This document shows positions 39,077 to 48,758 of a stretch of DNA of 64,000 nt, in pieces (positions within the stretch are counted from its first letter, which is position 1; every line of letters starts with the position of its first letter). Source of the DNA: Diphasiastrum complanatum. Lineage: Eukaryota > Streptophyta > Lycopodiopsida > Lycopodiales > Lycopodiaceae. The translations under genes were made by a program, and so were the position numbers. The notes beneath the pieces were generated by a model that was not told the origin of the DNA, searched no databases, and saw only the letters and a list, made by a program, of their open reading frames with translations. The DNA is taken from positions 34,446,361-34,510,360 of the forward strand of contig CM055106.1 of NCBI GenBank assembly GCA_029204225.1, written 5' to 3'.

Positions 39077-42044
39077 TTGATGATGACATTATATCATCTA
39101 CATGTGGATATCCCTATTGATTTGGCACCTTTGCAGAGAAGAGGAGTCAAAGGAGTTCAAATATCTGCTGAAGATCGTTCTCATTACAGGGCAGAAGGAA
39201 AGAAAAACGTGGATTTGTGGACAATTGGAACATTATATCCACAAGATCCAAGCACTTTGACACATCCCACATTCTCTTCAATAGCTCATTTAGTTACATG
39301 GATATGCAATGGGCATAGTGGATTACTAGGATATTGTGAAAGATTGCAAAACCATGGAAAACAACTTTATATGGATAAAGTTCACTTTTTAGAAGGTGAG
39401 TTAATTCGGATATCCTCTTATTGTCAGAATAGAGATTGTCATCTCCAAAAGACGTTAGAAGAAAAGGAACAACTTAAAAAAAATAATGAATCATTACAAA
39501 AGATAACAATCAATATCAAATCAGAACTAGAGCAAATGCAATCAGTCTTACAGTCTATTCGTATTGAAAACTTACAATTACTGAAGGATGTGGATTTGGT
39601 AAAGAAGAAGACTGAAAGTAAGAAGCGAAAGCAACAAAGTTGCAAGGATATTCAAACGCTTTTTAAAGGAGGTTATCCAAATAGAAGGATCCGTGCATTC
39701 AAGTAAGCATATTCTGAATTTTGTAAGTTTTTCAATGACATTTGGATTTAATTTCAGCTATGGTGATATTCTGTTAACTATCTGTTTTTTTTGCATATCT
39801 GCATTAGTAGCTCCTCGGAACATTAAAGACAATGCTTCACTAGGAATGTCATTGGACACAATATTGACTTGCAAATCCACTGAGCGTATCATGATGAACA
39901 ATAGGATTTCAAATGTAAAGTATAAAATAGCAGAGTCTTTGATGGTGGACATTCAAAATATTTTAGATAAGACTATAGTTCAAGGTGCTTGTGATTTTGC
40001 AGGTATTAGTAGGGAAGCATATGCAACAATATTTAAACTAATTAGAGAAGCTTTTAAGCACGTTCAAATTAGAAAAGTCCCAATCCCTAGGACATATCAC
40101 TTGAAGAAAGAGAGGAATACATTAAACATAGGTATGCATAAGATCACTGGAACTCCATTTCATATTGAGGAGGTGTATGAAACTGATGGAAGATCGATAT
40201 TCTATAATTCATCAAACAATTTATTTGTTGATCTAAATTACTTGCTAAGATACATCGTCACATTCTATGATATAACCTATAAAAAGGTGAATGGCAAAAT
40301 AATCGTAGTACTTAAGTTAGATGAGTCAGAAATTGTGAAAGGGCAGCTGATGGAAAGGGTTAGTATAATTCTCATGAATGGTGCTCTATCACAAACAGAG
40401 AACCAAGAAGATTTCAAATTCAGTGTCTAGTCAGAAAATGATATATGGTGGTTGGCAGCGTTTCAGGTAACTAGCCTCATTATTACATTACATTCATTGA
40501 ATAGTATTAATTATATATTAACTAAGTCTGATTAATTCTTTGGACAGGTGCTGAAAGAGGATCATGATATATTATCATGGATATTCTCAAGGATATCTTA
40601 TCCTAGGATCATCAAGGACCATATGGATAGGAGGACTTCTCAATGTTCCAGGAGTTGGAGACTTCAATGTTGAATGGCACTTAGCAGGTGATTTGAAAAC
40701 ATTGAAATGTATGTATAATGTCTCTCACGGTGCTACATCAAAACACCCTTATTTGTACTGCATGAAAATGGCAAAAGATGTAACTAGGAGTACAGGAATT
40801 ACTAGAGAATATACAGATCCAAACTGGAAGCCTGTGCGGCTATATATAGCAAAACTTGTGCTCCAAATCGAGCACTAGAATCTCAACTTGAATCTAACTT
40901 GACTTTAGTAAATATAGGTAAAGGCCCCTAGAATTAGCATGCAGGATGGCCTAATAATTCTAATTAGCCCCAGATGACAACAGGGTGAGAATGTGAACAT
41001 TAACTCTAAGAATCCACCTTAATGTTTACATTGTTAATAACAACAACTATGCATAGCACAAGTATGCATGTGTATCCTCCATGCTGCCCATGTAATGAAA
41101 ATCCTCAATTCTGATGTAGAATCTACGATCAACTTTGATCTCAATGTCTTCATTACTCGATGTAGAGAAAATGTGCATGTTTGCACTCTTCATGCAGAAG
41201 CTAGATTAATAGAAAAGATCGTTTATCTTCATATAGTTTTTGTTTGGAATACTAAGCCAGCATCATTAGCAAAGGAAGCTATCTCTCGATTAGAAGATGT
41301 TTTATCAAAAGCAGGACTCCATAAAGGACATGTCAAAATTCAAAAAGATGAAAAGCTTTTAGGAAAGAATGGGAACATGCCAACTAAGCCAAGCATAGGA
41401 GGAGCAAAAACATGTCGTTTTCTATCGAATCATACTGGTAAGGCTTCTAATATTCAACACTCATTCTGGACAGATAGTATTGTTGCCACTCAGGACTTCG
41501 AGAAAGACGGCAAAACCGGAGTACTAAAAGTTGATGTATGGAAAAAGCTTGATAGTATGATTACTATTTTAAGAAAAGAAAAATACTCTGATATTGATAA
41601 GAAAGCTGTACAAAGGACTTGTGTCGAGTTTGTTAATGCAATATCAAAAGCATGGGGAGAAGATCACATCACTCATTACATGGTTAGTATAAAATTTTCA
41701 AAATGCTTTCAAATTTTTATATATATTTAGATCCAAACATAAGACTAACATTATGATTTTGATATATGCAACACATACTAAGAGATCATACAACATTTTT
41801 TGCAAATACATATGGAAGCTTGAGTGTATGGCCATCACAAGGGATGGAGAAGTCACACTGGCAAGCACGAGCAGCATTTCATCGAAATACACAACATGGA
41901 GGAACCAATGAAAAATGAAACTACATTTGTCAATTGTTTCAGTGGTTCTACCGCAGAGTTCAAATTCGACATATAACAAAGTCCACACAATACAACAAGT
42001 TTAGAAAAACATGCAAGTTCATACAGGAAGAGAAAATTAGATGA
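39077..42044 (+). pseudogene. Gene 1: transposase-like protein, candidate D/D/E
   Basis: A large multi-exon gene. The first visible exon (from 39077, or 39137 after a TTGCAG acceptor) ends in a charged coiled coil and a basic KKRKQQ stretch, with a GTAAGC donor at 39703. The next exon carries DFAGISREAYATIFKLI and VVLKLDESEIVKGQLMERV (Asp codon 40320). An 81-bp phase-0 intron follows at 40467-40547 (GTAACT...GGACAG). Then come GDFNVEWHLAGDLKTLKC (Asp codon 40690), YLYC, the HVCTLHAEARLIEKIVY block, and after an intron WPSQGMEKSHWQARAAF (Glu codon 41847) with QLFQWFYRRVQ. From memory, similar proteins occur in several eukaryotes as uncharacterised transposon-like genes. Lesions: TAG 40428-40430, frameshifts near 40630 and 40855, a lost acceptor at 41770-41771 (AG to AA), TGA 41916-41918. 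The triad assignment is inference. Confidence 0.75.
40467..40547 (+). other. Intron of gene 1
   Basis: An 81-bp GT-AG intron in phase 0. The sense frame SENDIWWLAAFQ ends exactly at 40466 and VLKEDHDILSWIF resumes at 40548. The intron has polypyrimidine-like TTAATTCTTTGGACAG at its end. It shows the gene was a spliced nuclear gene. Confidence 0.8.
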
Positions 42045-42164
42045 TTGCTGAGTAGAAGATCATCATGACATGTTCAGAATCGCTTTGCAAATTCATTGAA
42101 CAAGAGAGGAGAAATACCCAATGTAAATGTATTGATTGTATTATACCAAAATACAAAGTGTCAA

Positions 42165-42853
42165 CTATTCATCATCAGATCTTGTATCAGATTCTATGGT
42201 GATATTGTCATGAAGAAATTCTCTGCTAGCGTATGCATCTAATAGATGTGCATTATCCTTATTTCCACTAAGCTCAATATAAGTGGAATATAATGAATAA
42301 TGGGGGCTCCTTAAAGGAACATTCCCATCGGTAAAGCCTAAAATGTTCAAAACATAAGATCTTTTGACAAAAATGATCTTATTTGTCTTAACAAATTTAT
42401 GTCCTCCTAGATAAAATGATAAAGCTTTAACTGCCATTATAAGACTCTCCTTGATTGGGCTCAGCTTGGAATGAGCAATACAGATCTCATTCTTCAAGAA
42501 ATGCCTAAGATAGTGGCCCAGTCCATTGTCCCTCTGGAACGAGGATGCGTGTTGTCTGAAACCACCTCATCTCGCAGCAAAATCATCTATTATGAGAGCA
42601 TCCTGTAATAGGAAATATGTTAGCAAAAACACATTCAGTGATTGGAAACATTCAAATGCAAGGAAGATTAAACACTTACACATTCTTCATCATCAGCAGC
42701 AACCACAGGCGCAGGCACGTGTGAGATGACACCTGCACACATGTGAAATGACACCTGGACACGTGTTGTGTGTTCATTCGATTGCTCATAAACACATGTC
42801 GCTCTCGCATTCGAACGTACAAATTCCACACGTGTAGTTTGACAGGGTGACAT
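42165..42853 (-). pseudogene. Gene 2: unrecognised two-exon gene of the DNA element
   Basis: Exon 1 (42853-42680) ends PVVAADDEEC at a GTAAGT donor. A 77-bp intron (42679-42603, ending ATTACAG) leads in phase 0 to exon 2 (42602-42165), which starts DALIIDDFAAR. It continues after one in-frame TGA (42569-42567, most simply a former TGG) with FQRDNGLGHYLRHF, SLIMAVKALSFYLGGHKFV, FVKRSYVLNILGFTDG and a very acidic C-terminus ending DTRSDDE. Total about 200 codons. I recognise no domain. The exact start is uncertain, since exon 1 overlaps the CACGTG-rich region. It converges on gene 1 (121 bp between stops) and diverges from gene 3. Confidence 0.65.
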
Positions 42854-43245
42854 GTGTCACTCTTGCATTTGTCCATACAACTCCCACACGTGTGACAGGA
42901 CGTTCTTTTGCACTTGCAAACCCCGATATAAAATCACAAATTTTGATGAATTTTTTTCACTTTTTTTTTCACTCTGCATATCGCATTTGTGCGCACCCTT
43001 CACAATCGAGATTCCTCCTACTACCTTCCATGCGCACAGGTCCGATACGTCTGCCTACGTGTCACCCCATATTGCACTTGTGCGTCTTTCCTCAAATCTA
43101 ATCGTTCTCTCTCATATTCGGCTCGCATAGATCCGATATACTGTACATTCTGTCCGTACATAGCAGTCCTCTACGAGTTCTTTATCATCCCTCCCTTCTC
43201 ATCCTAACCTTCACGCACAAGTCCGCTATCACATAGTTTACGCCC
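42854..43245. promoter_or_regulatory. Divergent intergenic region of genes 2 and 3
   Basis: About 0.4 kb between the two divergent starts. From 42714 to 42894 (overlapping exon 1 of gene 2) there are at least four CACGTG or CACATG palindromes within ACACGTGT-type contexts. CACGTG is the G-box core for plant bHLH/bZIP factors. A shared bidirectional promoter is an inference from layout. Confidence 0.45.
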
Positions 43246-44998
43246 ATGGATAGGAGAAAGCAGACAAGGAGGGACTTCTTCTCTCCTGGCTCATCCTCAT
43301 CTCCTGCGGTTGCCATCACACCACCTGCTAGACCTAGAACGTGCAACCGCAGCAGGTGGCTCTCTGAGATATGCAAGTATCAGAGGTCAACAGCTCTGTT
43401 GATCCCAAAAGCTCCATTCTACCGTGCTGTCCGGAACATAACAAAAAATGATCTCGGACAGCACGTTAGATTCACACCGAGTGCTCTTCGGTGCCTAAGA
43501 GGCTGCTGAAGATTATATTAGCCTTTTTTTTTAGGATTCTTTTTTGCTTGCCATCCATACCAAGAGGGTTACTATAATGCCCAAGGATTTTCAGCTTCTG
43601 ATGAGAATGAGGGATAGGTACAGTAGGTTACATGTATCTCAGCTTGCTGCTCCTAGACCAACTCCTGTAGATAGGACTAATCTTCCTATGAAGCGTCCTA
43701 GGAAGCAGACAACCCCCAAGCGTGCTCCTAAGAAAGTGAAGCCTAACCCTTTAGATTCTGTGAAGCCTATCCCAAAATCCATTGTAGATAATGTTGTTGT
43801 TGATAATGTTGTAAATATAGCTACCCATGTTTTGGATACTCCTATAATTGCTATAGATACTACACATCCACTTCCTCCTCCTCCTCCCAATAATTATACA
43901 TATATAGGTTCGGATGATTATCTTAAATTTGAGAAAGACATATCGGATGCTATAGATACAATTGGTACTCCTTTTTGTTTTAGACTAGATGAACTTGATT
44001 TTAGTATTAATTTTAGAGTTCTAGATTGCCTGGATCTCAAAGATAGACGGGCTTCTATCAATGATCATGTGATAGAGTCCGGGCTTACACTCTTGCAATA
44101 TGACATTGCAAGAGATTCATCAAATGAGTTGCTAGTGCAGAGTAACTTCCTGCTTCAGGCCTTCAAGGAGAACAATGACACATTGTCACAGTGTTTGACA
44201 AGTGAATTCACACCAGCAACAAAGTATCTTTTCATACCTTATCATATGAAGTAAGTTATATTAAATGCTTCTTGCTGTTTTATGCATTAACATTGGCATT
44301 GTCAATGAAAATAGTTCTCAGAATTGCAACTAAAGAAATTTCAATCTTATTTTGCAGTGACCAATAAAGTTTAAACCTAAACTCTATTAAGAGATCTGTA
44401 AACAATATTATTAAATGTTTTTGCGTCAAGATGAATTTGGTGAGAAATATGCATAAGGATGTAGATATACACATTCCATATCTAAGTAAATATATTCCTA
44501 CAAACGTTCCCCATTCCGTGGACTGGCAGATCGTCAGCTTGGAGGTAAACTTTGTCTTTCTTAATAGCATTTTGAGATCAGTATTCTAATGAAATATTTT
44601 CAATCTAATTCATTTTGTTTCATAATTGATTTCTTGTGAGCTGAATTATTTTGCAGTCACCCCAGCAAAATGATTCATTCAACTGTGGGTGGTACACATT
44701 GTACAATGCCAAGTTGTTTTTTGAGTGGTTCATCCTTCAACAGGATGTTGATATTTCTAAGGTAATAAATTCTGTTTATTCTTATTTTGGAATCATGATT
44801 AGTTTTCTATTCTGGTGATGTTATTGGCCATTACTAATACATGAATGTTCTATTTTGCAGTTTACACTTCCTGAGTACACATCAAGCCAGGTGTACAGAT
44901 TTAGACAAGAAATTATCCTGAGTATACTGGCTAGGGCAAGGCTTCAGCCTCCCGTTATTGATGATGGTGAAAAGGATGATGTAGTTGTACTAAATTAA
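43246..44998 (+). pseudogene. Gene 3: histone H3-like domain fused to Ulp1 (C48) protease
   Basis: Exon 1 (43246-44250) starts with an H3-like tail (RRKQTRR, compare RTKQTAR) and a full histone fold: EICKYQRSTALLIPKAPF, VRNITKND, VRFTPSAL, AAEDYISLFF, then LAIHTKRVTIMPKDFQLLMRMR. A basic KRPRKQTTPKRAPKK linker and a Pro-rich stretch precede the protease (INDHVIESGLTLL, KYLFIPYHM). Introns at 44251-44357, 44545-44656 and 44762-44860 are GT-AG and keep the frame. SPQQNDSFNCGWYTL carries the Ulp1 Gln and catalytic Cys (codon 44684). Lesions: 2-base loss near 43500, TAG 43532-43534, and at 44362-44367 CAA TAA where the catalytic His-Trp should be. Ulp1 proteases cleave SUMO; the fused histone part would target chromatin (inference). 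Intact length would be about 480 residues. Confidence 0.88.
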
Positions 44999-45319
44999 GA
45001 TCAGAAAAAATATAGATAGCATAGAAAAAAAATACATGTATAGACTTCATAGAAAAATATACATTGATATATCAAATGCTCCAGTTTATAAATTTGGGAG
45101 CACAAAATACATGTATAGATGCCCAACTTGGGATTTTATTTATTGAATGAAAGAGTGTATACACAGATTTTTACTAAAGTTTATTTGAAACTATTGTTCT
45201 CCCACAATGGTGATTGTTGTAGGTAGATCTTTGCAGCACGTTATCAGCTCCTGTCTTTTTCGCATCTCTGACACAGCAAATATTAGTGAATGTGCAATCG
45301 TAAATAATGACATTTTCCA

Positions 45320-46300
45320 TTATTTTGTTCTATTTTGAAATGGCAAACGAAAGATCATTGAGGACTTTTTAATCTTGCATTCTATGTCATTATTTGTTTT
45401 ACTATCCCAGCCTTGATCCATGAGATCTAACAAAGTCTCATCTGACAAATCCTTGCAAACAAATAAAGTTGGTGTCCTACGAACACTAGCACTCGAGAAA
45501 AAATCAACAAATGTATGCAATGAGATAAACCAACTTAGGTGAACAATTTTCGAGCCTGTGCTTATCTTCATAGCATTTTTAATATCGATGAGTAGCTTGC
45601 ATCTCAAGGATTCAGAAACAATGCTGTCAGGAGTAGGCCCCTCATCACTTTGAAAACTAGGCAATGGAATTGCTTCGAGCTTGCCAAAACCTCCATCTGT
45701 TTGTGGCGTATATAAAGATTCATAAAATTAGATACCACAATCTGCAAATTCCTTTGGACTTCTTCCTCTGTATTGCAACTTTCCAACATCAGAGTGAATC
45801 GCGTCTAATATTCCTGCAAGTGATTGTGTGGGCTCCCATTCACTTATGCATGATGGATATAAATCTGAAAGAAAAAACAATGTTGAAGCATTTAAATCAT
45901 AATCTAAAGAGCATCAATAAAGGAAATCACCTATGATTGTTGTAGATTGCATATGTTTTGATATACTTACAATTACATTTTTTATGATCATGAGGATTGA
46001 TATCATGTACTTTGATTTATGAATGCATATATACATGTTGCACTAAGACTTCTGATATCGATTGACCTCTCGGGGTAGTCTTGAACTCCAAAATTTTTGC
46101 TTTTCAATAAGATTTGTAAGCCATTTTTGCTCTTTTCTTTTGTCAGAAATTGCCCTTTGATGATGGATGCAGCAATACCCATGAGTTCTTCGTATATTTT
46201 GTTGGCTTCCAGTTATCAGCTTCATCAATCGATTGTAGATCTGGGTCTCCTTGCCATTGCTATTTTCAAAGCTTGGGCACCAAAAATCTCTCTGATATGT
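45320..46300 (-). pseudogene. Gene 4: unrecognised multi-exon gene of the DNA element
   Basis: The last exon (45864-45320) follows a TTTCAG acceptor. It reads YPSCISEWEPTQSLAGILDA, KLQYRGRSPKEFADCGI, one in-frame stop (45730-45728), then FYESLYTPQTDGGFGKLEAIP, KNAMKISTGSKIVHLSWFIS and VRRTPTLFVCKDLSDETLLD, ending near 45320. Upstream at about 46290-46030 is a further coding stretch (GAQALKIAMARRPRSTID, then in another frame KIYEELMGIAASIIKGQF and GVQDYPERSIDIRSL), with at least one frame change. No known domain recognised. It converges on gene 3 (about 320 bp between stops) and lies just inside the right end of the element. Confidence 0.55.
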
Positions 46301-46687
46301 TACTTAATTTTAATTTGTTGTATCACATTTAATCTAATGTGAATGCCAACATAGTCACAGTTACTATGTATACCATATTTTATGTAACTGTACATACTAT
46401 ATTTCTATAACTATAACTAGTATATTTAGAAAATTTCATTATACCAACCAACATAGTAAAGTAAATTTAACTTGAGGTATTGACGTCGGGTAGATTAGCA
46501 CGTGTCGGGCAGGAAGAAGAAATCAATGGGATACGTCCATGCTGCCCGGATACAAATTTCAAAGTTTTCTATATTGCATATTTATTTTTTAGTTAATTTG
46601 AACTACGTTACGTAGATTTCAAATCTGTGCATTTTGATTGGGCCTGGTGACGGTCGAAACTAAAGAAAAAAATAAAAGTATCTTTAC

Positions 46688-46722
46688 AAAGGGTCTTTTT
46701 GATATTGAGAACTCCTCTAATG
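46688..46722 (-). repeat. Right terminal inverted repeat (35 bp)
   Basis: Begins AAAGGGTCTTTTTG and ends GAGAACTCCTCTAATG, the perfect mirror of the left end. The next base, 46723, begins Copia coding sequence again. Confidence 0.95.
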
Positions 46723-46815
46723 TCACGAAAGCACTCAGTGTTAATGCACACAAAAAAATTTGTGCATTGCTCAGTCTGAAGATCAAGGCATTCACCGATC
46801 CAAATTAAGGGGGGG
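46723..46815 (+). pseudogene. 3' end of the host Copia RNase H frame, with polypurine tract
   Basis: After the element's right end the Copia frame resumes (FTKALSVNAHKKICALLS... FTDPN, stop TAA at 46806-46808). It runs into AATTAAGGGGGGG (46803-46815), the polypurine primer for plus-strand synthesis, abutting the LTR start TGTTGG at 46816. Confidence 0.9.
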
Positions 46816-47150
46816 TGTTGGATTTATTCCCTCTACTCTCCTTAAAATCCCATTTTAATCTGTCTCCATTCTTGCTGCATATTTACTAATGTCGCGCAGT
46901 CTGCATTTTTACACGCAAATTCGCACAGACGAAGAAAAGGAAAAAGAATTGCGACACTGTGTTTTTACACACGTTATGGTGACAGACGAAAAGGGGACAT
47001 ATCTTACAAAATGCCAAATGTGCCCTAAAAGCAAAGGCACCCTGTAAATCTAATCCTAAGGCTACTCGTAATAGTGACGCACTTTTTGCATTGTCATCAC
47101 CAACGATCACTTCAGCACTGACTGGCGTCACACCCTTTTCACGCTCACCC
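46816..47150 (+). repeat. Partial Copia 3' LTR
   Basis: Matches 34552-34889 with about two dozen differences by eye and then stops abruptly after CGCTCACCC. The remaining 0.8 kb of LTR is absent from the adjoining sequence. Confidence 0.9.
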
Positions 47151-48209
47151 AAATTTGAGAAATTCGTACATTATTAGGTTTAGTGGAATTTAAATTGACC
47201 ATTGAGGAGGTATGTTAGTACTTCATATTACATTGTTTAAGTAACATTAACTTTGACTACTATCTCTGACCAGTTAGGTCACTACGTTGTGTGAACTGAG
47301 TTATTACTGAGCTCATTAGGATTTAGAGATTTTTATTATACATTTTTTCACTAAAAAGTATCATTGTGTTTCACCCTCCAATGGTGGCTTATGCTTTTGC
47401 TTAGGTACAATGAAGTGCATTGTTCACAAATTTTTTTCCCAGTGAATCTTTCAATGAATCTTACTTTTGAGAATGATGAGCGCATTTTCTATAACTTGAC
47501 CCATAGTACTGACTACCATAAAGAGGTTATGGTCCTTCCATCTAAATTGTGAAGCCAAAGATGACAAAACCATCAGAAGATTGAAATGCTATCACTTATC
47601 AAGGCCTTGCATTGGAAATAAAATCTAAATCATGGTAAAGACTGGGTGAACACAGACAAACAAGGTGGCTGAAACATATGTTTCAAGAGTTGCATGCGGG
47701 CACTTGTCACACTAGAAAGAACTTGATAGAAGCAATTAGCAAATGTCTTTTGAAGGCTAATTCATCACAACATTGCAATTTTTTTTTGTGATGCTGCCAG
47801 TTGGCTTTCACAAGACACTGGCTAGTTGCTATTATTTGTTTGAAATGTGACCTCCATTAGCTCTTAGACAACATTGCAAAACAAATTTGCAAGTATCCCA
47901 CTTTGCACTTTTTTTAGAAGCATTGCAATATAACAAACTCCGGCTCGTAAACTTACCGGCCAGTCATCAAGCAAACAATATTTTTGAGGGCTAGATTATG
48001 AAAGCAATTCTGGCTTGTTAAGGCATCAACAAAAATCAACAATATTTTTAAAGCTAGGGCATAATAAAATAATGTTATTTTGATACAGGATGAAAGCAAT
48101 ATTGCTTGAAGTTTAGCAAAGTAGATACTTCTTGTGAAAATACCGTACTTTAGGACCATAAATAAACCTACAAAAGATCGACAAGAGTGATTGGATGGTT
48201 GTTTTACAA
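47151..48209. other. No gene recognised
   Basis: AT-rich DNA without coherent coding frames, RNA genes or repeats that I can name. Confidence 0.5.
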
Positions 48210-48758
48210 CCTATCAAAAAACTAGACACCAAAAAGTTGATCTAGATTGGCAATTTGACAATCAACAAGCAAGAACAATCAATATAATTGATCAATCACT
48301 AAATCCGACTTGGCACACAAATTGATTTGGTTGCATTTGGATCACAAAAATCAATGTACATAGAGAGGAGATTGCCAATGAGCTCCAAAAATAATCTATC
48401 TTCTCAATATGGGAGCTTGAAATACATAGTAAAAGTGACTTTCTTTGTGAAGTTAGGTGGATTTCCAGCATGTAATAAGGAAGTTAACTTGGCTCTCTTG
48501 TCCTGATTTGCAACCCTAGCCTAGTAGGTGACTAGTTGGTCAATTTTTCACCTTAAACTTAGGTGTAGGTCCTATAATCTAGGAATCACTACCAACATGA
48601 CTTGACCAACTCATTAGACTTGATCTAACCTATAGTAGGGTAGGTTTTCCACGTGGCTCCATGGCCTCATATGTGTGGGACCCACTTATGTACATTTTAC
48701 ATGATTCTACATGGTTTTTGAGCAAGCTAGATTTGCCAATTTTTGGCAATTCTTCACA
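48210..48758 (-). repeat. LTR-like direct repeat, left copy
   Basis: Matches 49665-50280 in the same orientation almost throughout. Read on the minus strand it begins TGTGAAGAATTGCC. With its partner it flanks about 0.9 kb (48759-49664) that has no recognisable protein domain. This fits a non-autonomous LTR element or a solo pair left by a deleted element. Confidence 0.7.

Larger units (their letters stand above)
38560..46722 (+). mobile_element. Unclassified DNA transposon with histone H3-Ulp1 gene, 8163 bp
   Basis: Bounded by perfect 35-bp terminal inverted repeats (38560-38594 and 46688-46722), outermost bases CATTAGAGG...CCTCTAATG. Removing it joins GACATCT to TCACGAAAG and restores the codons for DIFTK of the host Copia, followed by open frame to a stop, PPT and LTR. 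The flanks therefore define both edges. Inside are four multi-exon genes: gene 1 (+) transposase-like, gene 2 (-) unknown, gene 3 (+) histone H3-Ulp1 fusion and gene 4 (-) unknown. Each carries a few stops or frameshifts, so this copy is not autonomous. I cannot place it in a named superfamily. It was inserted after the Copia element. Confidence 0.9.
34552..47150 (+). mobile_element. Ty1/Copia retrotransposon hosting an 8.16-kb DNA element
   Basis: 5' LTR 34552-35713, primer-binding site 35714-35726, gag-pol remnant 35864-38559, then a foreign element 38560-46722. The RNase H tail resumes at 46723-46802, with a polypurine tract 46803-46815 and the first 335 bp of the 3' LTR from 46816. The 3' LTR match stops at 47150, so the right end is deleted or interrupted. 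Over the shared LTR part I count roughly two dozen differences by eye, so the Copia insertion is not recent. Gag is fused directly to the integrase tail: zinc knuckle, protease and integrase core are deleted. Confidence 0.9.

Noticed and set aside
39758-39807. Using the earlier TTTCAG at 39752-39757 as the acceptor of the first intron of gene 1
   Set aside because: It would make a 55-bp intron and add an unexplained hydrophobic stretch; the intron more likely ends near 39807-39810 with a small indel, which I could not settle.
43246-44998. Host CENH3 or H3 gene captured as a simple processed pseudogene
   Set aside because: It has introns, is fused to a protease, and lies wholly between the element's ends with three other element genes.
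38560-46722. Classifying the element as KDZ, CACTA or Mutator because of its Ulp1-type gene
   Set aside because: The transposase-like gene shows none of the signatures of those families that I know, and the ends are not CACTA-like and show no 8-9 bp target duplication.
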